Below are positions 23,336 through 34,025 of a stretch of 64,000 bases of DNA, one piece after another. This stretch comes from Burkholderiales bacterium RIFCSPHIGHO2_01_FULL_63_240 (lineage in GTDB: Bacteria > Pseudomonadota > Gammaproteobacteria > Burkholderiales > Burkholderiaceae_C), in contig MERU01000010.1 in NCBI GenBank assembly GCA_001770725.1, positions 105,396 through 169,395 on the forward strand. Direction: 5' to 3'. The position numbers and the translations under genes are program-made. The notes below the pieces were generated by a model. The model searched no databases. It saw only the letters and a program-made list of their open reading frames with translations, and was not told the DNA's origin. How positions within the stretch are numbered: position 1 is the first letter of the stretch; each line of letters opens with the position of its first letter.

Positions 23336-24028
23336 ATGCCCCAGCCCGACGCCCTCGCACCCCGCCCTCCGCGCGGCCGCGGCCGCCCCAAGCGCTCCGC
23401 CGCGGAGAACGAACTCACCCGCCTGGCGATCCGGCAAGCGGGGCGCCAGGTGATGGCCGAACACGGCTACCACGGTGTCTCCGTTGAACTCATCCTGCGC
23501 AGCGCCGGGCTGTCCCGAGCCACCTTCTACCGCTATTTCAACAACGCACAGGAGGTGATCGAGCTCGTGCTGCAGGACGTCAACGACCGACTGATCGAGA
23601 GCGTGATCACCGCGGTTCGTCAGGCGCAGGGGCCATTGCAGAAAGTCGAGGCAGGCCTGCTGGCGTGGCGCAGGTGGGGCGAAGAAACCGGCCCGCTGCT
23701 GCGCGCCATCTTCGCTGAAATGCACGATGCGCAGTCGCCCGCCCACGGCCACCGGCAACGCGTCCTGGACGCGGTGCAAACGGAGCTCAACGCGGCGGCG
23801 GCGGCGCTGGGTAGGCGCCCCTTTGACCCGCTGCAGGTGGAGGCGTTCGTGATCGGGGTGGAGTACCTGGGCTACCGTTTCCATTTCGGGCCGGACGGGC
23901 CCACCGACAGCGCATGGGCGCGCACACGGCAAGCCATGTTGCGCCTGGCGGTCGGCCTGCTGGGTGGGGCATTGGAATGGGGCAACGCCCGCCAGCTCGC
24001 CGAGGTGCTCGACATCTCCCTGGACTGA
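23336..24028 (+). CDS. TetR-family repressor (divergent from dehydrogenase-SDR operon)
   Basis: A 230-residue TetR regulator with a Pro/Arg-rich N-terminal tail (RPPRGRGRPKRSAAEN) before the helix-turn-helix: VMAEHGYHGVSVELILRSAGLSRATFYRYFNNAQEVIELVL. The ligand domain is helical and not recognised. The basic GRGRPK stretch is an AT-hook-like tail that could add minor-groove contacts, fitting the AT-rich operator. The ATG at 23336 sits 10 bases after the inverted repeat, so autorepression is likely. Confidence 0.85.
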   Translation: MPQPDALAPRPPRGRGRPKRSAAENELTRLAIRQAGRQVMAEHGYHGVSVELILRSAGLSRATFYRYFNNAQEVIELVLQDVNDRLIESVITAVRQAQGPLQKVEAGLLAWRRWGEETGPLLRAIFAEMHDAQSPAHGHRQRVLDAVQTELNAAAAALGRRPFDPLQVEAFVIGVEYLGYRFHFGPDGPTDSAWARTRQAMLRLAVGLLGGALEWGNARQLAEVLDISLD

Positions 24029-24116
24029 TCGGACCAGGCCCAGCCCTGGCGGCTGGCATCGGCATGACACGCAGGCTCCCTACAGTGCGCTCGACACGCA
24101 TCAACTGGAGCCGTCC

Positions 24117-25364
24117 ATGCGCCACCCGACCCGCACCCTCTGCCTGACACTCGGCCTGCTGACCTTGAGCTCACAGGCGCTGTCCGCCGATTGGTCGCTG
24201 AACTACATCGGCCAGCAGATCGTGGCCTCGGGCACCACCTTCCAGGGCACGACCGTGGGCGGCCTCTCGGGCATCGACTTCGACGCCGCCACGGGCAGCT
24301 ACCACGCCATCAGCGACGACCGCAGCGGCATCAACGCAGCGCGTTTCTACAACCTCAGCCTGAACCTGAATCAGTTCGTGCGCTCGGCCACGCCTGGCTC
24401 GACCGGCGTCGCCTTCAACAGCGTGACCACGCTGCAGACCCCGTCCGGCACCGCCTTCGCGCCCAACACGGTCGACCCGGAAGGCATCCGCTACAACGCG
24501 ACCACCCAGACCCTGGTGTGGAGCAACGAAGGCCAGCGCAGCGCCGCCGGCCTGCAGAACCCCACCGTGCGCGAGATGCGCCTGGACGGCACGCACGTGC
24601 GCGAGTTCGGCGTGCCCACGGCTTACCGACCGACCGGCAGCGCAGCGGGCACCGGCGCTGGCGACCGCGGCATCAACAACAACCTGGCCTTCGAGAGCCT
24701 GACCTACTCGGTGGATGGCCGCACCCTCTACACCGCCACCGAGAACGCCCTGGTGCAGGACGGCCCCACCGCGTCGGTGAACAACGGCTCGCGCAGCCGC
24801 ATCCTCTCGTTCGACGTGGGCACCGGCCAGGCCGGCGCCGAGTATGCCTACGACGTCTCGCCCGTGGCCATCGCGCCCAACCCAGCTGGCGCCTTCGCCA
24901 CCAACGGCCTGACCGACCTGCTGGCCATTGGCGATCGCCAGTTCATCGGCATCGAACGCTCCTTCGCCACCGGCGCGCAGACACCCGGCACGCCCGTGAC
25001 AGGCAACACCATCCGCCTGTACTTCATCGACGCGCGCCACGCCACCGACATCGCGGGGCGCGACAGCATCGCCGGTGACGACAGCATCGTGGCGGCCAGC
25101 AAGGAGCTGCTGCTCGACCTCTCCGAGCTGCGCAACGACGACGGCTCCGCCCTCGCACTCGACAACATCGAGGGCCTGACGCTGGGCCCGGTGGTCGACG
25201 GCAAGCAGACCCTGGTGCTGGTGTCGGACAACAACTTCAGCGGCACCCAGTTCACGCAGTTCGTGGCCCTGCAGATCTCTCCGGTGCCCGAGCCCAAGAC
25301 CTGGGCCATGCTGGTGGGCGGCCTGTGTGCGCTGCTGGGCCTGGGCCGCAAGCCGGGACGCTGA
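24117..25364 (+). CDS. secreted phytase-like esterase with PEP-CTERM anchor
   Basis: A 415-residue exported protein. It has a signal peptide (LCLTLGLLTLSSQALSADWS), then an esterase-like-phytase fold with GLSGIDFDAATGSYHAISDDR, then EGIRYN and FAFESLTYS-like NNLAFESLTYSVDG, and DNIEGLTLGPVVDGKQTLVLVSDNNF. The C-terminus is a PEP-CTERM sorting tag: VPEPKTWAMLVGG, a hydrophobic helix and a basic tail (GRKPGR). Such proteins are processed by exosortase and sent to the outer surface or polysaccharide matrix. A phosphoester or ester substrate is suggested by the family only. Exosortase genes are not in this window. Confidence 0.87.
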   Translation: MRHPTRTLCLTLGLLTLSSQALSADWSLNYIGQQIVASGTTFQGTTVGGLSGIDFDAATGSYHAISDDRSGINAARFYNLSLNLNQFVRSATPGSTGVAFNSVTTLQTPSGTAFAPNTVDPEGIRYNATTQTLVWSNEGQRSAAGLQNPTVREMRLDGTHVREFGVPTAYRPTGSAAGTGAGDRGINNNLAFESLTYSVDGRTLYTATENALVQDGPTASVNNGSRSRILSFDVGTGQAGAEYAYDVSPVAIAPNPAGAFATNGLTDLLAIGDRQFIGIERSFATGAQTPGTPVTGNTIRLYFIDARHATDIAGRDSIAGDDSIVAASKELLLDLSELRNDDGSALALDNIEGLTLGPVVDGKQTLVLVSDNNFSGTQFTQFVALQISPVPEPKTWAMLVGGLCALLGLGRKPGR

Positions 25365-25413
25365 TGCGGCAAAGGCCCTAAGATCGCGGGCGGTCGAACC
25401 CAGGAACCGCCCC

Positions 25414-26127
25414 ATGAAACTGCTCATCGTTCACGCCCACAACGAACCCCAGTCCTTCGTCACCTCGATGAAGGACCTCACCGTCCGCCACTTCGAGCAG
25501 GCTGGCTGGGAGGTCCAGGTCTCCGACCTGTACGCCATGGGCTTCAACCCCGTGGCCAGCGCCGCCGATTTCGGTGCGCGCCAGAACCCCGACTACCTCA
25601 CCTACGCGCTGGAGCAGCGCCACGGCTGGCAGAACAAGACCCTGGCGCCGGACATCGTCGCCGAGGTCGAGAAGGTTCAATGGGCCGACCTGATCATCTT
25701 CAGCTTCCCCATCTACTGGTACAGCATGCCGGCCATCCTCAAGGGCTGGGTCGACCGCGTTTTCATCTCGGGCGTGTGCTATGGCGGCACCCGCATCTAC
25801 GACCGCGGGGGCCTCAAGGGCAAGCGCGCCATGCTGGCCACCTCGGTGGGTGGGCAGACGCACATGTTCGGCCCCGGCGCCATTCACGGTGAGCTGGACA
25901 CCTTGCTCAAGCCCATCCTGCAAGGCGTGCTGGGTTACGTCGGCCTGACGGTGCTGCCTCCCTTCGTGGCCCACCACGTGCCCTACCTGAAGGCGCCTGA
26001 GCGCGAGGCCATCATGCAGGCCTACCAATCTCGCCTCGACCAGCTGGACGCTCTCGAGCCCTTGAAGATGCCCTCGCTGGCCGACTACGACGCGACGCTG
26101 CACCCTTTGAGCCAGGCCGCGGGTTGA
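25414..26127 (+). CDS. NAD(P)H:quinone oxidoreductase (flavodoxin-like fold)
   Basis: A 237-residue FMN/FAD flavoprotein of the NQO1/KefF family. It starts MKLLIVHAHNEPQSFV, with later motifs FSFPIYWYSMPAILKGWVDRVF and SVGGQTHMFGPGAIHGELDTLLKPIL. These shape the flavin and quinone sites in the family. It is cytosolic and reduces quinones or nitro/azo compounds by two electrons. The ATG at 25414 begins the first beta strand exactly. The gene stands alone between the phytase-like gene and the desaturase. Confidence 0.9.
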   Translation: MKLLIVHAHNEPQSFVTSMKDLTVRHFEQAGWEVQVSDLYAMGFNPVASAADFGARQNPDYLTYALEQRHGWQNKTLAPDIVAEVEKVQWADLIIFSFPIYWYSMPAILKGWVDRVFISGVCYGGTRIYDRGGLKGKRAMLATSVGGQTHMFGPGAIHGELDTLLKPILQGVLGYVGLTVLPPFVAHHVPYLKAPEREAIMQAYQSRLDQLDALEPLKMPSLADYDATLHPLSQAAG

Positions 26128-26267
26128 CCCGCGCAGCTCGCCCACCGACGAGGGCGAGCTGCCAGGCTTTGGCGGAAAAAGCCAATCACATGGCGGCCAG
26201 CGCCATGGTGCTGGCGGGCACGGCTGCCTAACATGGGCCATCCGTGAGACTTCTTCCCGACCCCACC

Positions 26268-27287
26268 ATGGCCACTCCGTCCCCGCAGGCGCCCCACGCC
26301 GTCCGTGCCGCCCACATCAAGCAGGTTGCCGAAGCCGCCGGTGCCGCGCTGCGCCAGCGCCACCCCATCCTGCGGCACCAGGACGCCATCGGCGCCAGCA
26401 TCCTGGCGTTCTCGCTGCTGGGCATGCTCGCTTCGGGCTGGCTGTACCTGCAGGGAACCTGGCCTGCTTGGCTGACCATCGTCGCCACGGCCATGTTCGC
26501 CTCGCTCACGCACGAGCTCGAGCACGACCTCATCCACAAGATGTATTTCAGGAAGACGCCCTGGGCGCACAACCTGATGATGGGCCTGGTGTGGCTGGCC
26601 CGGCCCAGCACCGTCACCCCCTGGGTGCGCCGCGAGCTGCACTTTCACCACCACAAGACCTCGGGTCAGCCGGTGGACCTCGAGGAGCGCGCCATCACCA
26701 ATGGCGAGCCCTGGGGCCTGCGCCGCCTGATCATGCTGGCCGACAACGCGATGTCGGTGCTGCTGCGCGCCCACCGCGCCCCGTCAATGCTGAACATCCT
26801 CAAGCGATCGTTCATGGCGTACTTCCCGCTGGGCGTGGTGTTCTGGGCCAGCTGGCACGTGTTCCTGGCCTTCCACGCGGTCGATGCCATCGCTGGCGCC
26901 ATGGGCTCGCCCATCGCCTGGTCGGCCGCCACCCTGTCGTTCATGCAGGCGCTGGGTGCGTGGGTGGTGGTGCTGATCGCCCCGAACGTGCTGCGCAGCT
27001 TCTGCCTGCACTTCATCAGCAGCAACATGCACTACCACGGTGACGTCGAGGCCGGCAACCAGATCGAGGAATGCCAGGTGCTGGACTCGTGGCTCCTGCT
27101 GCCTTTTCACCTGTTCTGCTTCAACTTCGGCTCGACCCACGCCATCCACCACTTCCTGGTGAAAGAGCCCTTCTACATCCGCCAGATGACGGCCGCCCAG
27201 GTCAAGCCGGTGATGCGGGACATGGGCATCCGCTTCAACGACTTCGGCACCTTCGCGCGGGCCAACCGCCTGGGCGTCGCCGCATAA
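26268..27287 (+). CDS. membrane fatty acid desaturase/hydroxylase
   Basis: A 339-residue integral membrane di-iron enzyme. Three His boxes are present: HELEHDLIH (residues 82-90), HFHHHK (about 125-130) and HAIHH near residue 287. Four or more hydrophobic segments surround them. The family inserts a double bond or hydroxyl into acyl chains or alkanes with O2 and an electron donor. It is followed after 27 bases by an AraC regulator of the type often paired with oxidative lipid genes. An ATG at 26244 is possible but 26268 is closer to family starts. The exact regiospecificity is unknown. Confidence 0.87.
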   Translation: MATPSPQAPHAVRAAHIKQVAEAAGAALRQRHPILRHQDAIGASILAFSLLGMLASGWLYLQGTWPAWLTIVATAMFASLTHELEHDLIHKMYFRKTPWAHNLMMGLVWLARPSTVTPWVRRELHFHHHKTSGQPVDLEERAITNGEPWGLRRLIMLADNAMSVLLRAHRAPSMLNILKRSFMAYFPLGVVFWASWHVFLAFHAVDAIAGAMGSPIAWSAATLSFMQALGAWVVVLIAPNVLRSFCLHFISSNMHYHGDVEAGNQIEECQVLDSWLLLPFHLFCFNFGSTHAIHHFLVKEPFYIRQMTAAQVKPVMRDMGIRFNDFGTFARANRLGVAA

Positions 27288-27314
27288 TCGGCGCGCCACC
27301 TCAGGCGCCCCGTC

Positions 27315-28337
27315 ATGCACCGATCCCCCACCTCCCTGGCCAGCTGGGTCGGCGTCATCCACCGCACGCTCGTTTCATGCGGCTGTGACGCCGATGGCAT
27401 CTTGCTGGCCGCCGGCATCGCGCCACCCTCGCTGCAGACGCCGCAGGCGCGCATCCCCATCGAGCAGACCAGCCGGCTCTGGCAGCTGGCCACGGCCGCC
27501 GCACGCGATGCGGGCTTCGGCATCCGCGTGGCCAGCCACGTGCGCGCCAACACCTTCCACGCCCTGGGCCTGTCGCTGGCGGCCAGCCCCACGCTGCACG
27601 ACGCCTTCTTGCGCCTGCTGCGCTACTTCCGCATCGTCTCCGACGCGGGTGAGCTGGGCTTCACGGTCGATGGCGACTGGGCCCGCTTCGAGCTCATGGC
27701 CCCCGATGGCTACGGCATCTCCGACGAGTCGGTGGACGCTTTCATGTCCTGCATCGTGCGCATGTGCCGCTCGCTGGCCAGCCCTCAGCGGGCCGACCCG
27801 GTCGAGGTCAAGCTGCGCCGCCCCCGCCCCGCCGACACCACGGCCTTCGACGCCGCCTTCCGTTGCCCCATCCACTACGGCAGCGACCGCAACGAGCTGC
27901 GCTTTGCGCTGCGTGAGCTGGACGCCCCGCTGCGCGACGGCGATGCCCACCTCGCGCGCCACCACGACCCCATCCTCGTGAAGATGCTCGCGGACGTCGA
28001 GAAGGACAACCTGCAGCACCGCGTGCTGGGCCTGCTGGTCGAGCTGCTGCCACGCGGTGGCGCCACGCAGGAGCGCGTGGCCGAGCGACTCGGCCTGAGC
28101 CTGCGCACCCTGCAGCGCCGCCTGCAGGAGCAGGCCATGTCCTACTCCGACATCCTCGACGAAGCGCGACTGACCGTGGCCCGCCGCCTGTTGAGCCAGG
28201 AGGTCTACGCATTGGGCGAGATCGCCTACCTGCTGGGGTTCTCCGACCTGTCGGGCTTCAGCCGCTTCTTCAAACGCGCAACGGGCGAGGCCCCGGGCGC
28301 GCACCGCCATCGGCTGCTGACGCGCCCGCGCCCCTGA
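27315..28337 (+). CDS. AraC-family regulator (OruR/ArgR type)
   Basis: A 340-residue regulator with the arabinose-binding-like N-terminal domain (IPIEQTSRLWQLATAAARDAGFGIRVASHV, then LGLSLAASPTLHDAFLRLLRYFRIV) and a C-terminal helix-turn-helix pair (TQERVAERLGLSLRTLQRRLQEQ, then LGEIAYLLGFSDLSGFSRFFKRATGEAPGAHR). It starts 27 bases after the desaturase stop on the same strand, suggesting that it controls or senses products of that enzyme. Its last 68 bases overlap the end of the convergent MFS gene. Confidence 0.9.
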   Translation: MHRSPTSLASWVGVIHRTLVSCGCDADGILLAAGIAPPSLQTPQARIPIEQTSRLWQLATAAARDAGFGIRVASHVRANTFHALGLSLAASPTLHDAFLRLLRYFRIVSDAGELGFTVDGDWARFELMAPDGYGISDESVDAFMSCIVRMCRSLASPQRADPVEVKLRRPRPADTTAFDAAFRCPIHYGSDRNELRFALRELDAPLRDGDAHLARHHDPILVKMLADVEKDNLQHRVLGLLVELLPRGGATQERVAERLGLSLRTLQRRLQEQAMSYSDILDEARLTVARRLLSQEVYALGEIAYLLGFSDLSGFSRFFKRATGEAPGAHRHRLLTRPRP

Positions 28338-29490
28338 ACAGCACCGTGAAGGCCAGCAGCGCCGCGATCAGCCCGCCCGACAACCCCAGCCAGCCACCGT
28401 GGTCCCAGGCCCAACCGCCCAGGTACCCCAGCACGCTGGAGCCGATGTAGTAGGCCAGCAGGTACAGGGCCGTGGCCTGCGCCTTCGAGGCCTCGGGCGC
28501 CACCAGCCCGACCCAGCCCGAACACACGGCGTGCATGGCAAAGAAGCCGACCGTCATCAGGCACAGGCCCACCACGAACCACGGCAGGCGATCGGACTGG
28601 CTGACGAGCACACCCAGCGCCGTCACCAGCACGGACGCCCACAGCACCCGCTGCTGACCCAGGCGCAAGGCCAGGCGCCCCGCCACGCCCGAAGACATGA
28701 CCCCGAAGGCATAACAACAGAAGATCAAGCCGATCTGGGTGGGCGACAACAGGAAGGGCTCGCCCTGCAAACGAAAGCCCGCGTAGTTGTAGGCCGACAC
28801 GAAGAGCCCCGAAGCCAGCCCGCCACACAAGAACAGGCGCAGCAGGCGCGGGTCGGACAGCAGCGCCCACCACGTGGCGCTCGGCACCCACCCCGAACGC
28901 CCAGTGGCTCGCGGACGAGGCGCTGGGGGCATCAGCCGCCACACGATGCCAACGCCCAGCAGGCTCAAGCCCGACACGGCCAGCAGGCCCACGGTCCAGC
29001 CATGCTGATCGGCCACGATGCCCAGCCCCACGCGCCCGGTCATGCCACCCAGGGCCGTGCCGGACACGTACAGGCCCATGGCACCGGCCACCTGCCCCGG
29101 CTGCGCGGTTTCGGCAACGTGGGCCATGGCCATGGCGGGCACGGCACCCAGGCACAGGCCCATCAAGGCGCGGCAAAGCAGCAGCTCGCTCCAGTTGGCG
29201 CTGAACGCCGAAGCCGCGTTGAGCAAGGCCGCCAGCAGCAGCGCCGACAGCATCAGGCGGCGCCGGTCCCAGGCCGAGGCGCGTGCCGCGCACAGCCAGA
29301 TGGCAAAGGCCAGCGCCCCGGTGGACACGGACAAGGCGAGCGCGCTGTCGGCCGAGCCCAGGGCATAACGCCGCGCCAGCGATGGCAACAGCGGCTGCAC
29401 CGCATAGAGCAGCGAGAAGGTGATGAACCCGATCAGGAACAGGCTCAGGGCGGCTTGCCGGGAAGAGGGGTCATGCGAACCAGACGACAT
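28270..29490 (-). CDS. MFS transporter
   Basis: A 406-residue, 12-segment major facilitator of the YnfM/Bcr-like group. Features are the loop motif after TM2 (ALGSADSALALSVSTGALAFAIWLC) and repeated cytosolic basic loops such as ARASAWDRRRLM. The ATG at 29490 (MSSGSHDPSS) avoids a divergent operator at 29547-29563. The C-terminal tail overlaps the AraC gene by 68 bases in the opposite direction. Divergence from a LysR gene suggests that it exports or imports the LysR effector. The substrate is unknown. Confidence 0.87.
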   Translation of the reverse strand: MSSGSHDPSSRQAALSLFLIGFITFSLLYAVQPLLPSLARRYALGSADSALALSVSTGALAFAIWLCAARASAWDRRRLMLSALLLAALLNAASAFSANWSELLLCRALMGLCLGAVPAMAMAHVAETAQPGQVAGAMGLYVSGTALGGMTGRVGLGIVADQHGWTVGLLAVSGLSLLGVGIVWRLMPPAPRPRATGRSGWVPSATWWALLSDPRLLRLFLCGGLASGLFVSAYNYAGFRLQGEPFLLSPTQIGLIFCCYAFGVMSSGVAGRLALRLGQQRVLWASVLVTALGVLVSQSDRLPWFVVGLCLMTVGFFAMHAVCSGWVGLVAPEASKAQATALYLLAYYIGSSVLGYLGGWAWDHGGWLGLSGGLIAALLAFTVLFRGAGASAADGGARPGPRPLRV

Positions 29491-29546
29491 GCGCCGATTC
29501 TTCGCACGCCACGGCGAGATGTCCAATATATTGTTGATGTCATCAC

Positions 29547-29563
29547 CATATGTTATGCATATG
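29547..29563. promoter_or_regulatory. LysR-type site between MFS and LysR genes
   Basis: CATATG occurs twice at an 11-base step (29547-29552 and 29558-29563), giving the inverted repeat ATATG-N5-CATAT, which satisfies the LysR T-N11-A rule. It overlaps two upstream ATGs of the LysR frame, so the start at 29567 is favoured. It lies 57 bases upstream of the MFS start. Confidence 0.5.
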
Positions 29564-29566
29564 ACC

Positions 29567-30463
29567 ATGGAACTCAGGCACCTGCGCTATTTCCTGGCCG
29601 TGGCCGAAGAAGGCAACGTGACCCGGGCCGCCGAGCGGCTGCACATCAGCCAGCCGCCGCTGAGCCAGCAGCTCAAGGACCTGGAGCGCACGCTGGGCGT
29701 GACGTTGCTCAACCGCTCCACACAAGGGGTCACGCTCACGGCGGCGGGTCAGGCCTTTCGCGACGAAGCCCGTCACATCCTGCAAGCCGCAGAGCAGGCC
29801 CGCCTGGTCGCGGTGCGCGCCGCCAAGGGGCAGACGGGCACGCTGCGGGTGGGCTTCACCAGCTCGGCCGCCTTCAACCCCGTGGTCGCCGGCACGCTGC
29901 GCGAGTTCCGCCGCCAGTGGCCCGACGTGCAGGTGCTGCTCGAGGAAACCAACACCACGCGCCTGACCGAGAGCCTGCTGAACCAAAAGCTGGATGCGGC
30001 CTTCCTGAGGCCGACCGCCGCGGAGCTGCCCGAGCTGCGGGTGCGGCGCTTCAAGGACGAGCGCATGAAGGTGGTGCTGCCCACCTCGCACCCGCTGGCC
30101 CACCTCCAGCGCATCGAACTCAGGCGGCTGGCTCAAGACCCCTTCGTGCTCTTTCCCCGCCAGGTCGGCCTGAGCCTGCACGACGCCATCATCGGTGCCT
30201 GCCAGGCCGCGGGGTTCGAGCCCCGTCTGGCCCAGGAAACGCCGCAGCTGTCTTCGGTCATCAACCTCGTGGCGGCGGAACTGGGCGTGTCGATCGTGCC
30301 GGCCTCGCTGGCCCAGATCCAGGTGCGCGGCGTGACCTACGTGGACATCGCCGGGCCAGCGCCCATGGCCACGCTGGGGCTGGCGGCGAACCGGCTGAAC
30401 ACCGCGCCCACGGTGGCGAACCTGGTGAGCATCGGCGAGAAGGTGGCACGCGGCCGCGGCTGA
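29567..30463 (+). CDS. LysR-family transcriptional regulator (BenM/CatM-like)
   Basis: A 298-residue LysR protein. The helix-turn-helix is LRYFLAVAEEGNVTRAAERLHISQPPLSQQLKDLERTLGVTLLNRS. The effector domain has GTLRVGFTSSAAFNPVVAGTLREFRRQWPDVQVLLEE and LAAELGVSIVP-like VAAELGVSIVPASLAQI. This N-terminal pattern (with NVTRAAERLHISQPPLS) is that of the aromatic-catabolism subgroup (BenM, CatR). Its partner here is a divergent MFS transporter. The effector is unknown; aromatic acids are a guess from the subgroup. Confidence 0.9.
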   Translation: MELRHLRYFLAVAEEGNVTRAAERLHISQPPLSQQLKDLERTLGVTLLNRSTQGVTLTAAGQAFRDEARHILQAAEQARLVAVRAAKGQTGTLRVGFTSSAAFNPVVAGTLREFRRQWPDVQVLLEETNTTRLTESLLNQKLDAAFLRPTAAELPELRVRRFKDERMKVVLPTSHPLAHLQRIELRRLAQDPFVLFPRQVGLSLHDAIIGACQAAGFEPRLAQETPQLSSVINLVAAELGVSIVPASLAQIQVRGVTYVDIAGPAPMATLGLAANRLNTAPTVANLVSIGEKVARGRG

Positions 30464-30943
30464 TCAGCGCTGACGCTGCCCGGCCAACGCCGAGCAGACC
30501 GCCGCCACGCACAACACCACGAACGCCCCCCACCACACGAAGTAGCCCGGCTGGCTCAGCACGCCGGGCAGGGGCACCTGGCCATCGGGCCGCAAGGTGC
30601 GCAGACCGACGTAGGCGTTGACGAACACCATCGCGAGCAGCAGCCACGGCGACCACAGGCCAAAGCGGTGCCGCCAGCGCGGCACCAGCGCCAGCAGCTC
30701 CCGCACAAAGACCACGTTGCTCGCCAGGCTCAACAGGTGCAGCGGGTAGCCGATGGAATGGGGCAGGTACAGCGCCATCACCACGCTCTTGGCCAGCAGG
30801 TAGGCGCCCCGCAGCGGTGTGCCGGGCAGGCTGCCGATGTCAGGGGTGGGCAAGGTGGGCAGGACCAGGCTCGCGAGCCACAGCACCAGGGCCAGGCGCC
30901 GCAACCACCGCGTCGCCCCTGCTTTGTGAGGTCGAACATCCAT
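30464..30943 (-). CDS. integral membrane hypothetical protein
   Basis: A 159-residue protein with four predicted membrane segments (LALVLWLASLVL, a middle pair, LLLAMVFVNAYVGL and FVVLCVAAVCSALA). It has no motif that I recognise. The ATG at 30943 is followed by a short basic N-terminus and the first helix. It is convergent with the LysR gene: the stops are adjacent at 30463/30464. The upstream space leads to the peroxiredoxin gene on the other strand. Confidence 0.65.
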   Translation of the reverse strand: MDVRPHKAGATRWLRRLALVLWLASLVLPTLPTPDIGSLPGTPLRGAYLLAKSVVMALYLPHSIGYPLHLLSLASNVVFVRELLALVPRWRHRFGLWSPWLLLAMVFVNAYVGLRTLRPDGQVPLPGVLSQPGYFVWWGAFVVLCVAAVCSALAGQRQR

Positions 30944-31037
30944 CCGTCCATCGTAATGGCAGGGTTTCATCAAGCTGGCGCGGGAGTTTGCATAATGACC
31001 CGTTCACAGGTTTTCACCTCTCTCAGGAGAAGCTCCC

Positions 31038-31691
31038 ATGGCACTGCGCATCAACGACATCGTCCCCGACTTCAAGGCCGAGACCGACCAGGGCCCCATC
31101 CAGTTCCACGAGTGGCTGGGCTCCGGCTGGGCCGTCCTGTTCTCGCACCCCAAGGACTTCACCCCGGTGTGCACCACCGAGTTCGGCGCCGTCGCGCAGC
31201 TGTCCGCTGAATGGGCCAAACGCGGCACCAAGGTGATCGGCGTGTCGGTGGACGGCGCCGAGTCGCACAAGAAGTGGAAGGGCGACATCGAGAAGTTCGC
31301 GGGTGCCCCAGCCGGCTTTCCCATCATCGCCGACGAAGGCCTGGCCGTGTCCAAGGCCTTCGACATGCTGCCCGCCGAGGCCTACCTGCCCGATGGCCGC
31401 ACGCCCAACGACACGGCCACGGTGCGCTCGGTCTTCATCATCGGCCCGGACAAGAAGCTCAAGCTGTCGATGACCTACCCGATGTCCGTGGGTCGCAACT
31501 TCGCCGAGGTGCTGCGCGCCCTCGACGCCCTGCAGCTGACCTACAACGTGCCGCTGGCCACGCCCGCCAACTGGGACGTCGGGCAGGACGTGATCGTGGC
31601 GCTGTCGCTCAACGACGAGCAGGCACGCGAGAAGTACGGCAGCATCGACGTCGAGCTGCCTTACCTGCGCACGACCAAGTCGCCGAAGTGA
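31038..31691 (+). CDS. 1-Cys peroxiredoxin (Prx6 type)
   Basis: A 217-residue peroxidase. The active site is HPKDFTPVCTTEFGAVAQL with peroxidatic Cys at about residue 45, the Prx6 PVCTTE motif. The C-terminal half has the long Prx6 extension (ADEGLAVSKAFDML, RSVFIIGPDKKLKLSMTYPMSVGRNFAEVLRALDALQ). It reduces H2O2 and alkyl peroxides in the cytosol; the physiological reductant of bacterial Prx6 is not settled. AGGAGA is the ribosome site. It ends at a strong inverted repeat shared with the convergent VF530 gene. Confidence 0.94.
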   Translation: MALRINDIVPDFKAETDQGPIQFHEWLGSGWAVLFSHPKDFTPVCTTEFGAVAQLSAEWAKRGTKVIGVSVDGAESHKKWKGDIEKFAGAPAGFPIIADEGLAVSKAFDMLPAEAYLPDGRTPNDTATVRSVFIIGPDKKLKLSMTYPMSVGRNFAEVLRALDALQLTYNVPLATPANWDVGQDVIVALSLNDEQAREKYGSIDVELPYLRTTKSPK

Positions 31692-31716
31692 GCGCCGTGC
31701 GGCCGTGAGGCCTGGC

Positions 31717-31749
31717 CCCGCCCGATGACGGGGGGCCTCATCGGGCGGG
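31717..31749. terminator. convergent hairpin between peroxiredoxin and VF530 genes
   Basis: CCCGCCCGATGA (31717-31728) and TCATCGGGCGGG (31738-31749) are perfect 12-bp arms with a 9-base loop. The hairpin lies 26 bases after the peroxiredoxin stop and two bases before the VF530 stop on the other strand. It can act in both directions, although it lacks a T-run. Confidence 0.6.
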
Positions 31750-31751
31750 AC

Positions 31752-31982
31752 TCACAGCCCGCGCGAGCGGCGCCAGGTCTCGACGTACAGCGCCTCGACC
31801 TTCTCGCGTGCCCACGGCGTGCGCCGAAGGAACTTCAGGCTTGACGACACACTGGGGTCGTGCGTGAAGCAGCGGATGGGGATCAGGCGCCCCAGCTCGG
31901 CCCAGCCGTAGAACTCGGCCAGGCATTCGACGATGTGCTGCAGGGTGGCGCCATGCAGGGGGTTGTCAGGTTGGTGATCCAA
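31752..31982 (-). CDS. VF530 family DNA-binding protein
   Basis: A 76-residue protein matching VF530 (DUF2132): [61 protein letters not shown]. The family forms a small helical fold with double-stranded DNA binding reported for VF530 from Vibrio fischeri. It starts 7 bases after glmS, which implies co-transcription, and ends at the shared hairpin. Function beyond DNA binding is unknown. Confidence 0.88.
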   Translation of the reverse strand: MDHQPDNPLHGATLQHIVECLAEFYGWAELGRLIPIRCFTHDPSVSSSLKFLRRTPWAREKVEALYVETWRRSRGL

Positions 31983-31989
31983 CAGCCGC

Positions 31990-33873
<1,884 letters not shown>

Positions 33874-33970
33874 GTGAGGGACTCCCGCTGCTTGAGGTTG
33901 GGTTGAGGTGCTGCGCGATGCTAGGGCATGAGAAAAGAAATGTTCTTCCAAATTTCAAAGGAAAATGACC

Positions 33971-34006
33971 GATTCATCACATCGTGACAAAATGGCGATA
34001 TGAATC
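33971..34006. promoter_or_regulatory. candidate operator between glmS and Lrp gene
   Basis: GATTCAT (33971-33977) and ATGAATC (34000-34006) are inverted 7-bp arms 22 bases apart in an AT-rich 150-base divergent space. Lrp/AsnC proteins favour AT-rich, loosely palindromic sites, so autoregulation with effects on glmS is possible. Confidence 0.4.
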
Positions 34007-34025
34007 AATCAAAAATCCACACACA

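Noticed and set aside
33874..33990. glmS ribozyme upstream of glmS
   Set aside because: The ribozyme is known from Gram-positive bacteria. The gap is AT-rich and shows no double-pseudoknot core or conserved cleavage context.
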